Shown in pieces: positions 18,357-26,701 of a stretch of DNA of 64,000 nt. The position numbers were made by a program, and so were the translations under genes. Every line of letters starts with the position of its first letter. The stretch's first letter is position 1. The DNA comes from an uncultured Caulobacterales bacterium. Lineage in GTDB: Bacteria; Pseudomonadota; Alphaproteobacteria; Caulobacterales; Caulobacteraceae. The notes below the pieces were generated by a model. The model saw only the letters and a list, made by a program, of their open reading frames with translations, was not told the origin of the DNA and ran no database searches. The stretch lies in NCBI GenBank assembly GCA_903837135.1, contig CAILTK010000119.1, forward strand, positions 1-64,000, written 5' to 3'.

Positions 18357-18429
18357 GGCGAAAGCCTTCTAGAGCCAAACCGGACCGCCCTGGCTGAACA
18401 CCAGCGGGCGGGCCGCGCAAAAACGGAAG

Positions 18430-18453
18430 CGCCCGCGAGAAACCCCGCGGGCG
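18430..18453 (-). promoter_or_regulatory. Hairpin with T-tract in the rplU leader (possible attenuator)
   Basis: On the minus strand a perfect 8-bp stem (CGCCCGCG with CGCGGGCG, 8-base loop) is followed after six bases by TTTTT (18423-18419). It lies between the predicted rplU promoter and the rplU ATG, 73 bases before the start codon. It may be an attenuator or may stop read-through from divL. The gap between stem and T-tract makes it weaker than a standard terminator. Confidence 0.45.
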
Positions 18454-18464
18454 AGAGGGAGGGT

Positions 18465-18492
18465 CTTATAGCGGCGAGCCTTGCAAAGTCAA
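18465..18492 (-). promoter_or_regulatory. Sigma70-type promoter of rplU-rpmA
   Basis: On the minus strand: -35 TTGACT (18492-18487), 16-bp spacer, -10 TATAAG (18470-18465). This is close to consensus and stands out in the GC-rich background. It would start the transcript about 100 bases before the rplU ATG, just ahead of the leader hairpin. Confidence 0.7.
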
Positions 18493-18540
18493 CGCGCGAA
18501 CGTCCGGCGGGACAGCCCCGGCCGGTGCGGCCGGTTTCGT

Positions 18541-20877
18541 CTAGCCGAAGCGGAACTCCGGCTGGGCGCCGGCGACGTCGGCGCTTTCGGGGACATGGCA
18601 GGTGAAGGTGGCGCCCTTGCCGGGCTCGCTCTCCAGCGCCACCCAGCCGCCATGCAGTTCGACCAGGGCCTTGACCAGGGCCAGGCCCAGCCCGGGACCG
18701 CCGCGGTCGCGGCCGATGAAGCGGTCGAAGATGTGCGCCTGCACATGATAGGGGATGCCGCGCCCGGTATCGGTGATGCTCAGCCTCACCTCGCCGTGCG
18801 CCCGGCGGGCGTCGAGCGTCACCTTTCCGCCCGGCGGCGTCGAGCGGACCGCGTTGGCGACCAGGTGGTCGATCGCCTGCTCCAGCCGGCGGGGGTCGGC
18901 GCGGATCACTCCGCCGGCGGCGTCGGCGGCCACCTCGATGGTCACCCCGCCCTGATCGGCGGTCCGCTCCGCCCGCTCCAGCGCCCGCTCGAGCAGGGCG
19001 CGCACGTCGGTGTCGCCGAGGCTGAGGGCCATCTCCCCGGCGTCGATCTGGGCCATGTCGAGCACGTCGTCGATCGAGCGGGCCAACTGCGCCGCGGCGC
19101 TGCGCACCGACGTCACATGCCCGCGCGCCCGTTCGCCGAGCTGGTCGCCGAGGCTCTCCAGCAGTTCGGAGTAGCCGATGATGGTGGTGAGCGGCGTGCG
19201 CAGCTCGTAGGAGACATTGCCGACGAAGTCGCGCTTCAGCCGTTCGGCGTCCGCCAGGGCTTCGGAGCGGGCGATCACCGCCTCCTCGAGCTTGCGGGTG
19301 GCGGTCACGTCGTCGAAGGCGATCAGGGTGGCGCCGTCCGGCAGGGGCCGGGTCTGATAGCTGACGATCCGCTGGTCGGAGGTGCGGATCTCGCCGGTGA
19401 CCGGCGCCCGGGCCGTCGGGTCCGGATCGGCCACCCGCGCCTTCAGCTCGCGCCAGAACACCCGGTCGTGCAGCAGGGGCGTGCACAGGGCGGCGATCCC
19501 GTCGAAGTCGCCGGCGTCGGTCATCTGCTGGCTGGTCAGCTCCCAGAACCGTTCGAACGCCTCGTTGTGCAGCCGCAGGCGACCGTCCGACCCGAACACG
19601 GCGACCGCGTCGTTGAGCTTGTCGAGGGTGGCCTGCTGCACCTGGACCAGACCGTTGTACTGGGCGCGCAGCTTCAGCTCGTCGGTGATGTCGGAGTAGA
19701 GCGTGAGCAGGCCGCCGAGCGGGTGGGGCTGACGCACCACGCGCAGGGTGCGCCCGTCGGGCAGGCTCCACAGTTCGTCCGGCGTCGCCTGCAGGGCTTC
19801 GTAATAGCCGAGCTCGCGCGCCTTCCAGCCGGCGTAGTCGATGGTTTCGGGCAGGCGCCGGCGCTGGCGCAGGCGGTCCAGCACCTCGCCGTTGGTCGGC
19901 TTCTCGAGCAGCCAGGCCGGCTCCAGTCCCCACAGCTCGGCGAAGGCGATGTTGTGGAACGACAGCCGCTTGTCCGGTCCGAAGATGGCCACCGCGTCGT
20001 CCAGCCGGTTCAGCGTCTCGTCATGCGCCGCCGCGGTCCGCCGCAGGGTCTCGCGCACCTCGGCGGTCTCGGTCATGTCCAGCGCCACGGCGCCCGCCCC
20101 GCCGCCCTCCAGCGGCGCGGCCGACACCTGGAAAGCCCGGCGCTTGCCCTTCACGGGGGCCCAGCGCAGCGCCTCGCGGGCTTCGCCGGCCGCCGCCGCC
20201 TCGGCCGCCACCGCCTCGATCGACCGGTCGAACGACAGGTCGCGCGCGTGAGCGTCGTCGATGGAGCGGGCGTCCGCCGCGTCGAGCCAGGCGCGGTTGG
20301 CCCAGATCAGCTGGCCGTCCGGGCCGGCGATCCAGGCCGGCGCGGGCTGCATGTCGAGGAAGGCGGCGAAGCGGGCGGAGGAGGGCAGGCCGGCCCCCGA
20401 GCCTTCGGCCACCTCCAGCCGCAGCCAGGCCATGGCGCCGGCGGTGCGGCCGGCCACCACCACCGCCCCGCCGTCCGGCCCGCGCACCTCGAAATCGCAC
20501 GGCTCGCCCCGTTCGATCAATCCCTGGATGCGCTGGGCGTGGTCGGGGTCGGAAAGGATCAGCGCCTTCAGCACACGTTGCGGCGGAGCGTCGACGGCGA
20601 GCCCGAGGACCTGCGCGCACGCGGCCAGGCTGTCGGGGCCGGCCGCGAGTTCGGCGGTGGTCGCCCCGTCCGTTTCCGGATCGAGCGCGATCACCGCGCT
20701 GCCGAAGGCTTCGGCGGACGCCTGGATCATCTCCGGCTCGCGGCTGGCGAGCTCGGCGGTGAGATCGCGGATGCGCCGCTGCGCCGACCGGCGAAGGGCC
20801 AACGCCCATAGCGCCGCCGCCAGCGCCAGGCTCGAGGCGCCTCCAGCGGCGTAGAATGCGGCGTCTAAGTTGGCCAT
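18541..20877 (-). CDS. divL: DivL-type PAS sensor kinase with tyrosine at the phospho-acceptor site
   Basis: Polar cell-cycle regulator that, in Caulobacter, controls the CckA-CtrA phosphorelay and binds DivK. The 778-residue protein has one N-terminal membrane segment (about residues 10-28), about three PAS domains (roughly 165-280, 285-400 and 415-530), then a dimerisation helix and an ATPase domain. The H-box reads NVSYELRTPL with Tyr557 where histidine kinases have His, the DivL hallmark (Tyr550 in C. crescentus). The ATPase motifs ITDTGRGIP and GPGLGLALVK are kept, while the N box (LVANAVRSTP) is slightly altered. Length and layout match C. crescentus DivL (about 770). It is divergent from hslO. 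Confidence 0.93.
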   Translation of the reverse strand: MANLDAAFYAAGGASSLALAAALWALALRRSAQRRIRDLTAELASREPEMIQASAEAFGSAVIALDPETDGATTAELAAGPDSLAACAQVLGLAVDAPPQRVLKALILSDPDHAQRIQGLIERGEPCDFEVRGPDGGAVVVAGRTAGAMAWLRLEVAEGSGAGLPSSARFAAFLDMQPAPAWIAGPDGQLIWANRAWLDAADARSIDDAHARDLSFDRSIEAVAAEAAAAGEAREALRWAPVKGKRRAFQVSAAPLEGGGAGAVALDMTETAEVRETLRRTAAAHDETLNRLDDAVAIFGPDKRLSFHNIAFAELWGLEPAWLLEKPTNGEVLDRLRQRRRLPETIDYAGWKARELGYYEALQATPDELWSLPDGRTLRVVRQPHPLGGLLTLYSDITDELKLRAQYNGLVQVQQATLDKLNDAVAVFGSDGRLRLHNEAFERFWELTSQQMTDAGDFDGIAALCTPLLHDRVFWRELKARVADPDPTARAPVTGEIRTSDQRIVSYQTRPLPDGATLIAFDDVTATRKLEEAVIARSEALADAERLKRDFVGNVSYELRTPLTTIIGYSELLESLGDQLGERARGHVTSVRSAAAQLARSIDDVLDMAQIDAGEMALSLGDTDVRALLERALERAERTADQGGVTIEVAADAAGGVIRADPRRLEQAIDHLVANAVRSTPPGGKVTLDARRAHGEVRLSITDTGRGIPYHVQAHIFDRFIGRDRGGPGLGLALVKALVELHGGWVALESEPGKGATFTCHVPESADVAGAQPEFRFG

Positions 20878-21028
20878 CCGGCGTCTATAACCCTGCGCCG
20901 GCAGCGCGGCGGGGCGACCGGCGACTACGAATCACTGACCATACCCTATTCCGCGCGGTTGGCCGCGCGCCAGCCCGGGCTCCAACGGAGCGGCTCGCAA
21001 TGGCGCGCCAAGCGCCTATCTAGGCCCC

Positions 21029-21946
21029 ATGCTTTCCGAAAGTGCGTCCGTCACGGACATCCGACCGCTCCACGACGATCTCGCCGCGCCGTTCCAGATC
21101 GACGGCCAGCCCGCGCGCGGCCGCCTCGTGCGGCTGGGCGCGGTGGTCGACGACATCCTTGGCCGACACGATTACCCCGAGCCGGTCGCCCGGCTGCTGG
21201 GCGAAGCCTGCGCCCTGGCCGCTCTGGTGGGCTCCAGCCTCAAGTTCGACGGCCGGCTGATCGTGCAGGCCCAGGGCGACGGCGCCGTCAACTACGTGGT
21301 AGCCGATTACGACACCTCCGGCGGCCTGCGCGGCTACTGCCGCTTCGATCCGGACCGGCTGGCGAAGCTCGAAACCGAGCGGCCCGGCGCATCGGCCCTG
21401 CTCGGCCAGGGCGTGTTCATCATGACCATCGACCCCAACGGCGGAACGGATCGCTACCAGGGCGTCACCGCCATCTCGGGGGACACCCTCGCCCTGTCCG
21501 CGGAGGAATATTTCGCCCAGTCCGAACAGGTCCCCACCCAGGTGCGCCTGGCGGTCGGCCAGGTGCACGACGCGGACGGGTTGCGCTGGCGCGCCGGCGG
21601 CATGATGATCCAGAACATCGCCGAGGATCAGGCGCGCGGATCCACCGAGGAGGCCTGGGAGCGGGCGCAGATCCTGTTCGCCACCCTCAGCGAAGACGAG
21701 CTGATCGACCCGCTGGTGCCGTCCGAAACCCTGCTGTTCCGCCTGTTTCACGAAGACGGCGTCCGGCTGTTTCCGGCCAAGGCGCTGACCGCCTTCTGCC
21801 GCTGCTCGGAAGATCGGGTCGCCGGCATGCTGCGGTCGTTCCCGCCGGAAGACCGCGCGGGCATGATCGAAGGGGACGGTCGTATCCACGTCACCTGCGA
21901 ATACTGCTCGCGCGAATACAGCCTGGATCCTGCGGTCGCGACCTAG
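21029..21946 (+). CDS. hslO: Redox-regulated holdase chaperone Hsp33
   Basis: Cytosolic chaperone activated by oxidation of its zinc site. The 305-residue protein has the Hsp33 core (AVVDDILGRHDYPEPVARLL; QGDGAVNYVVADY) and the C-terminal redox switch FCRCSEDR followed about 30 residues later by TCEYCSREY, giving the CxC...CxxC zinc ligands. It stands alone, divergent from divL and followed after 37 bases by the TetR-like gene. Confidence 0.95.
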   Translation: MLSESASVTDIRPLHDDLAAPFQIDGQPARGRLVRLGAVVDDILGRHDYPEPVARLLGEACALAALVGSSLKFDGRLIVQAQGDGAVNYVVADYDTSGGLRGYCRFDPDRLAKLETERPGASALLGQGVFIMTIDPNGGTDRYQGVTAISGDTLALSAEEYFAQSEQVPTQVRLAVGQVHDADGLRWRAGGMMIQNIAEDQARGSTEEAWERAQILFATLSEDELIDPLVPSETLLFRLFHEDGVRLFPAKALTAFCRCSEDRVAGMLRSFPPEDRAGMIEGDGRIHVTCEYCSREYSLDPAVAT

Positions 21947-21983
21947 CTGGACAGGCGCCGCGACCTAGGGTCAACCTGCGGCC

Positions 21984-23204
21984 ATGGACGACGATCCCAT
22001 CGCCCCGGTCTCGACCCAGCGCTACGCGAAGAAGCGTGACGCCATCGTCGCCGCGGCCACCCACATCCTCAACCAGCGCGGCGTCAAGGGCATGACCCTG
22101 GCCGACGTGGCGGCCAGCGTCGGGCTGATCACCACCAGCGTCACCTACTATTTCAAGAAGAAGGAGGACCTGGCGGCCGCCTGCTTCTTCGCCGGCATCG
22201 CCCAGCTCGACGGCATGCTCGACGATGCGCTCCTGGCCAGGACGCCCGAGGCGCGGCTGCGGCGCTTCATCGACCGCTACCTCGAGGCCAAGGCCGCGAT
22301 CCGGCTCGACGAGCGGCCGCCGATCCCGAGCTTCTCCGACGTCCGCGCGCTGAATTCCCCGCATCTGCAGGAGGTCAGCGCCGCCTATGGCGACATGTTC
22401 CGCAAGATCCGCAGCCTGATCTGGGACGGCGACGATCCGGCCGCGCGCCGGGCCGCCAGCGCCAAGACCCACATGCTGCTCGAACAGGTGCTGTGGGCGG
22501 TGATCTGGTTGCCGCGCTATGAGATCGAGGACTATCCCAGGATCCGCGACCGGCTCGGCGACATCCTGGTGCACGGCCTGGCGCCCGACGGCGCCCGATG
22601 GGCGCCCCGCCCCTTGCCCATGGCGCCCGATCCGCCGGAAACCTGCGGCGGCGACACCTTCCTGGTCGCGGCCACCAAGCTGATCAACCAACGGGGCTAT
22701 CGCGGCGCCTCGGTGGAGAAGATCTCGGCCGAACTCAACGTGACCAAGGGGTCGTTCTACCACCACAACGAGGCCAAGGACGATCTGGTCGCCGCCTGTT
22801 TCGAGCGTACCTTCGACGTGGTGCGCCGGGTGCAGAACGCGGCGATGCGGGCGCCCGGCGACCATTGGGACCGGCTGTCGAGCGCCGCGGCGGGCCTGGT
22901 GGAGTATCAGCTGTCCTCGCGCGGCCCCCTGCTGCGCACCTCGGCCCTGTCCTTCCTGCCGATCGGCATGCGCCAGCGGGTGGTGGATCACTCCAACCGG
23001 CTGTCCGATCGCTTCTCGGGCATGATCTCGGACGGGATCGCCGAAGGATCGATCCGGCCGGTCGATGCGGTGATCGCCGCGCAGGCGCTGAACGCCACCC
23101 TCAACGCCGCGGCCGACCTCGACGCCTGGGTGCGCGGGGTCGAACCGCACGAGGCCGCCGCCCTCTACGCCCGCCCCATGCTGATGGGCGTGTTCCGGGA
23201 CTGA
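21984..23204 (+). CDS. Tandem (double) TetR/AcrR transcriptional regulator
   Basis: A 406-residue protein made of two TetR units in one chain. The first DNA-binding domain is at about residues 14-65 (RDAIVAAATHILNQRGVKG; TTSVTYYFKKKEDLAAACF) and the second at about 228-275 (LVAATKLINQRGYRGASVEK; KGSFYHHNEAKDDLVAACF), each followed by a helical ligand-type domain. Single TetR proteins are about 200 residues, so a fused duplication is clear. The convergent neighbour is the GMC-SDR-SDR operon, a candidate target. Ligand unknown. Confidence 0.9.
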   Translation: MDDDPIAPVSTQRYAKKRDAIVAAATHILNQRGVKGMTLADVAASVGLITTSVTYYFKKKEDLAAACFFAGIAQLDGMLDDALLARTPEARLRRFIDRYLEAKAAIRLDERPPIPSFSDVRALNSPHLQEVSAAYGDMFRKIRSLIWDGDDPAARRAASAKTHMLLEQVLWAVIWLPRYEIEDYPRIRDRLGDILVHGLAPDGARWAPRPLPMAPDPPETCGGDTFLVAATKLINQRGYRGASVEKISAELNVTKGSFYHHNEAKDDLVAACFERTFDVVRRVQNAAMRAPGDHWDRLSSAAAGLVEYQLSSRGPLLRTSALSFLPIGMRQRVVDHSNRLSDRFSGMISDGIAEGSIRPVDAVIAAQALNATLNAAADLDAWVRGVEPHEAAALYARPMLMGVFRD

Positions 23205-23214
23205 GGCCGAAATC

Positions 23215-24780
23215 TCAGCCCAGCCGGTCCTTCAGGTGATCGCCGACGCGCATGGCGTTGGCGACGATGGTCAGGGTGGGGTTCACCGCGGCGGCCGAGC
23301 AGAACACGCTGGCGTCGGTGATGTAGAGATTGTCGAGCTCGTGCGCCTTGCAGGTCGGGTCGACCACCGAGGAGGCCGCGTCCGCTCCCATCCGGGCCGT
23401 CCCGTTCATGTGCGCCGTGCCGTAGAGCGGCAGCAGGGAGTCGAACTGGAAGTGGTGCTGGCTCAGCAGGTGCTTGTGGTCGACGAAGCCGTCGAGCGCC
23501 TGGTCCAGGGCCTTCACCAGCCGGTTGTGCCCCTCGAGGTTGTTGTAGGTGTAGTCGAGCTGGATCCGGCCGTCGGGCTGGAGACGCACGCGGTTGTCGG
23601 GCAGGGGCAGGTCCTCGGAGATGACCAGGAAGCTCAAGAGCCGCTCGGCCACCGAATTGGTCATCACGTCCGGAACCAGGGCGGGCGGCAGGATGTGCGA
23701 GATCTGTCCCTCCAGCGTCTGGCCCGACATGTACTCGAGCGCCTGGATGTGGCCCATCGGCAGGTCGTAGCCGCCGCGCGGATCGTCCCAGTAGAAATCG
23801 TTCACCGCCAGGGTCTTGGGGAAGGTCGACTGCAGGGGCGCCGCGGTCAGCGAGACGACGGCGGTCAGGGTGTGGAACATGTAGTTCCGCCCGACCTGGT
23901 CCGAGCCGTTGGCCAGGCCATTGGGATGCTGGGGGTTGGCCGAGGCCTGAAGGATCACCGCCGTGTTCACCGCGCCGGCGGCCAGCACGACGATGTCGCC
24001 GGTCCAGCGCTCCTCGCCCTGGGCGGTCTCGCACACCACCGCCGATACGGTCGTGCCCGCGCCGTCGGTCTCCAGCCGGGCCACCTTGCGCCCGGTCAGC
24101 AGCGTCACGTTCGGCAGGCCGAGCAGGGGATCGATGGCGATGGAGCGCGCGTCGCTCTTGGCCTTCAGCAGGCAGGGGTAGCCGCCGCAGGTCTTGCAGC
24201 GGATGCAGGGGGAGTTCAGCCACTGCTGGTCGCTGCGGTTGACGCCGAGCGGCAGGTGGAACGGCTTCCAGCCCTGACCCTGCAGATGGCTGCGCAGGCC
24301 GGCGATGCCCGGGTCGTCCGTCAGCGGCGGATAGGTGTAGGGCGGCTCGTCGCCCGCCTCGGTCGGATCCTGTCCGCGCGCGCCGTGCACCCGCCACAGG
24401 GTCTCGGCCTCGTCGTAATACGGCTTGAGATCGGTCAGCGAGATGGGCCAGGCCGGGGAGACGCCGCCCGCGTGCTGCACCTGCTCGAAGTCACGGCCGC
24501 GCAGCCGCATCAGCGCCGCGCCATAGAAGGTGGTGTTGCCGCCGACCCAATAGTGGGTGTTGGGCGAGAACGGGTGGCCGTGCTTGTCGTACCAGTGGTC
24601 CTTGGTGCGATAGCGGTTGTCGATGAACACGGCCTTGGACGACCAGTTCTCCGCCTCGCGCGGCAGGTGCTCGCCGCGCTCGAGGATCAGGATCGACTTG
24701 CCGGTGGGGGCGAGCCGTTGGGCCAGGGTGGCGCCGCCGGCGCCCGAGCCCACGATCACGATGTCGAAGTGGTTGGCCAT
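23215..24780 (-). CDS. GMC family FAD-dependent oxidoreductase
   Basis: FAD-dependent alcohol/polyol-type oxidoreductase of 521 residues. The N terminus carries the dinucleotide-binding motif FDIVIVGSGAGGATLAQRLA, then WVGGNTTFYGAALMRLR, a cysteine-bearing segment CIRCKTCGGYPC (about residues 192-203), and the C-terminal GMC motifs GTAHMNGTARMG and SVFCSAAAVNPTLTIVANAMR. The Cys cluster is seen in some GMC relatives and might bind a metal or form disulfides. No signal peptide. Its ATG overlaps the stop of the upstream SDR gene, so they form an operon. Confidence 0.88.
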   Translation of the reverse strand: MANHFDIVIVGSGAGGATLAQRLAPTGKSILILERGEHLPREAENWSSKAVFIDNRYRTKDHWYDKHGHPFSPNTHYWVGGNTTFYGAALMRLRGRDFEQVQHAGGVSPAWPISLTDLKPYYDEAETLWRVHGARGQDPTEAGDEPPYTYPPLTDDPGIAGLRSHLQGQGWKPFHLPLGVNRSDQQWLNSPCIRCKTCGGYPCLLKAKSDARSIAIDPLLGLPNVTLLTGRKVARLETDGAGTTVSAVVCETAQGEERWTGDIVVLAAGAVNTAVILQASANPQHPNGLANGSDQVGRNYMFHTLTAVVSLTAAPLQSTFPKTLAVNDFYWDDPRGGYDLPMGHIQALEYMSGQTLEGQISHILPPALVPDVMTNSVAERLLSFLVISEDLPLPDNRVRLQPDGRIQLDYTYNNLEGHNRLVKALDQALDGFVDHKHLLSQHHFQFDSLLPLYGTAHMNGTARMGADAASSVVDPTCKAHELDNLYITDASVFCSAAAVNPTLTIVANAMRVGDHLKDRLG

Positions 24781-25628
24781 CAGTCCCCCGTAGCGCCCGC
24801 GCCTTGCCCCGATTCCGGCTCGGGCGGCAGCCTGAACCGCTGCGAGCCCTTCATCAGGGCCCGGCGTACCAGCCCGTGCGGCAAGCGGCGCATGAGGAAC
24901 ACCGCCAGCCGGTTGTGCCAGCCCGGAATGACCAGGAGCTTTCCGGCGGCGGCGCCCTCGATCGCCGCCTTCACCACCGCGTCGGCGGATTGCAGCAGGA
25001 AGTCCGGCGCGCCGTGCCCGGCCTGGGCCGTACCGTTGGCCTTGGTGAACTCGCTTTCCGTCGAACCCGGACAGAGGGCGGTGACCCTGATCCCCTTGTC
25101 GCGCAGCTCCGCGTCGAGCGCCTCGGAGAACTTGATGGCGAAGCTCTTGGCCGCCGGATAGAGGCTGTGACCGGCCACGCCGGGCGCGAAGCCGGCGATG
25201 GAGGCGACGTTGATGATGACGCCGCGCCCCCGCGCGACCATGCCGGGGATGACGGCGTGGGCCAGGCCGCAGGCGGTGACGATCAGCGTCATGAGGAAGT
25301 CGCGCTGCCGGCTCCAGGGGACGCCGGCGAAGTCCTGGGCGATCGAGAAGCCGGCGTTGTTGACCAGCACGTCGACCGTGCGGCCGTGGCCGGCCAGCGC
25401 CTGCATCACCGCCGCCTCGGCGCCGACGGCGGAGAGGTCCTGGGCGATGGTGTAGGTCTCGATCGCGTGCGCGGCCTTCAGCGCCGCCCCGAGGGCGTCC
25501 AGCCGATCGGCCCGGCGCGCCACCAGCGCCAGGTCATGGCCGCGCGCGGCGTAGGCGCGGGCGAAGGCTTCGCCGATGCCGGCCGAGGCTCCGGTGATCA
25601 AGGCCAGCGGACGTTGCGAAGCGGCCAT
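24780..25628 (-). CDS. Short-chain dehydrogenase/reductase (SDR)
   Basis: NAD(P)-dependent oxidoreductase. Start taken at the ATG at 25628, which has GGAG six bases before it; the frame is open five codons more. The 282-residue protein has the classical cofactor motif TGASAGIGEAFA, the NNAGF segment and the active-site YPAAK. An extended C-terminal part with basic residues (LAVFLMRRLPHGLVRRALMK) is of the DltE/YqjQ type. Coupled by ATGA overlap to the GMC gene. Substrate unknown. Confidence 0.88.
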   Translation of the reverse strand: MAASQRPLALITGASAGIGEAFARAYAARGHDLALVARRADRLDALGAALKAAHAIETYTIAQDLSAVGAEAAVMQALAGHGRTVDVLVNNAGFSIAQDFAGVPWSRQRDFLMTLIVTACGLAHAVIPGMVARGRGVIINVASIAGFAPGVAGHSLYPAAKSFAIKFSEALDAELRDKGIRVTALCPGSTESEFTKANGTAQAGHGAPDFLLQSADAVVKAAIEGAAAGKLLVIPGWHNRLAVFLMRRLPHGLVRRALMKGSQRFRLPPEPESGQGAGATGD

Positions 25629-25696
25629 GGAAGGCTCCAGCACGGCGCCGACCTTTCCGTCGGTTCGTCGACGGCGTCAAACCCTGATCCGGAAGA

Positions 25697-26491
25697 TCAG
25701 GACATGGCGCCCGGACGGGCGATCGGATGCGAGCTCGAAAGCCCGCCGTCGACCACCATCGCCTGGCCGTTGACATAGGAGGCGTCGTCCGAGGCCAGGA
25801 ACAGGGCCATCTGCGCGATCTCGATCGGCGCCCCGGCCCGGCGCAGGGGATTGAGCTGGCCGAGCTTGGCCTCCGTGCCGCGGTCGCGGGCGCGGTCGAA
25901 CAGCGGCTGGGTCATGCCGGTCTCGATCAGGCCGGGGCAGATGGCGTTGACCCGGATGCCCGAGCCGGCCAACTGCTGGGCGGCGGTCTGCGCCAGGCTG
26001 ATCACCCCCGCCTTGGAGGCGCTGTAGGGACTGCCGCCCGCGCCCGAGCGCAGGCCGGCCACCGAGGCGGTGCAGATGATCGACCCCGCGGTCTTGGCCT
26101 TCAGCATGGCCAGCGACGCATATTTCACCGCCAGGAAGGCCCCGATCAGGTTGACCCGCAGAATCTGCTCCCAGTCCGCGGCGGTGAGCTCGAGCATGGG
26201 GGTCAGGCCGCCGGAGATCCCGGCGTTGGCCCAGCAGATGTCCAGGCCGCCGAAGGTGGCGATCGCCGTGTCCACCGCCTTGGCCACGTCGGCCTCCGAG
26301 CCGGCGTCGGCGATCAGACCCAGGGCCTTGCCGCCGTTGGCCTCGATGGCCTTGGCGACATCCATCACCGCGGGCGCCCGGTCCACGGCCAGCACGCCGG
26401 CCCCTTCGGCGGCGAACAGTTCGGCCGCCGCCTTGCCGATTCCCGATCCCGCGCCGGTGATCAGCGCCGTCTTGCCCTGCAGCCGTCCCAT
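25697..26491 (-). CDS. Short-chain dehydrogenase/reductase (SDR), classical type
   Basis: A 264-residue classical SDR. I take [15 protein letters not shown] at 26491 as the start because AGAGGG precedes it; the upstream open part has no family sequence. Cofactor motif [19 protein letters not shown], active-site YSASK and C-terminal [11 protein letters not shown] are all typical. First gene of the SDR-SDR-GMC operon, divergent from mauB across a 210-base gap. It could act on an alcohol or keto intermediate; no specific substrate can be given. Confidence 0.88.
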   Translation of the reverse strand: MGRLQGKTALITGAGSGIGKAAAELFAAEGAGVLAVDRAPAVMDVAKAIEANGGKALGLIADAGSEADVAKAVDTAIATFGGLDICWANAGISGGLTPMLELTAADWEQILRVNLIGAFLAVKYASLAMLKAKTAGSIICTASVAGLRSGAGGSPYSASKAGVISLAQTAAQQLAGSGIRVNAICPGLIETGMTQPLFDRARDRGTEAKLGQLNPLRRAGAPIEIAQMALFLASDDASYVNGQAMVVDGGLSSSHPIARPGAMS

Positions 26492-26701
26492 GGTCGTACC
26501 CTCTTTTCGATTTGTGGCGATGTGTCGGCTCCGGCGGGGGCCTGTCAATCTCCACCGACGGGGACGGCCGACCGGCTGGACCCCTGAACCTGAGCGAAAT
26601 ATGGGCGCCGCCGGGTGCGGCCTACGCGCGCCGGCGTTTTAGTCCGCGCAAGCGTTGCGGTTCGCATGGACTTCGCCGGGGTTCGGTGCTGCTATCCTCC
26701 C

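Noticed and set aside
23236-25161. Long plus-strand frame opposite the GMC and SDR genes
   Set aside because: Antisense shadow; the GMC and SDR motifs on the minus strand are complete and coupled.
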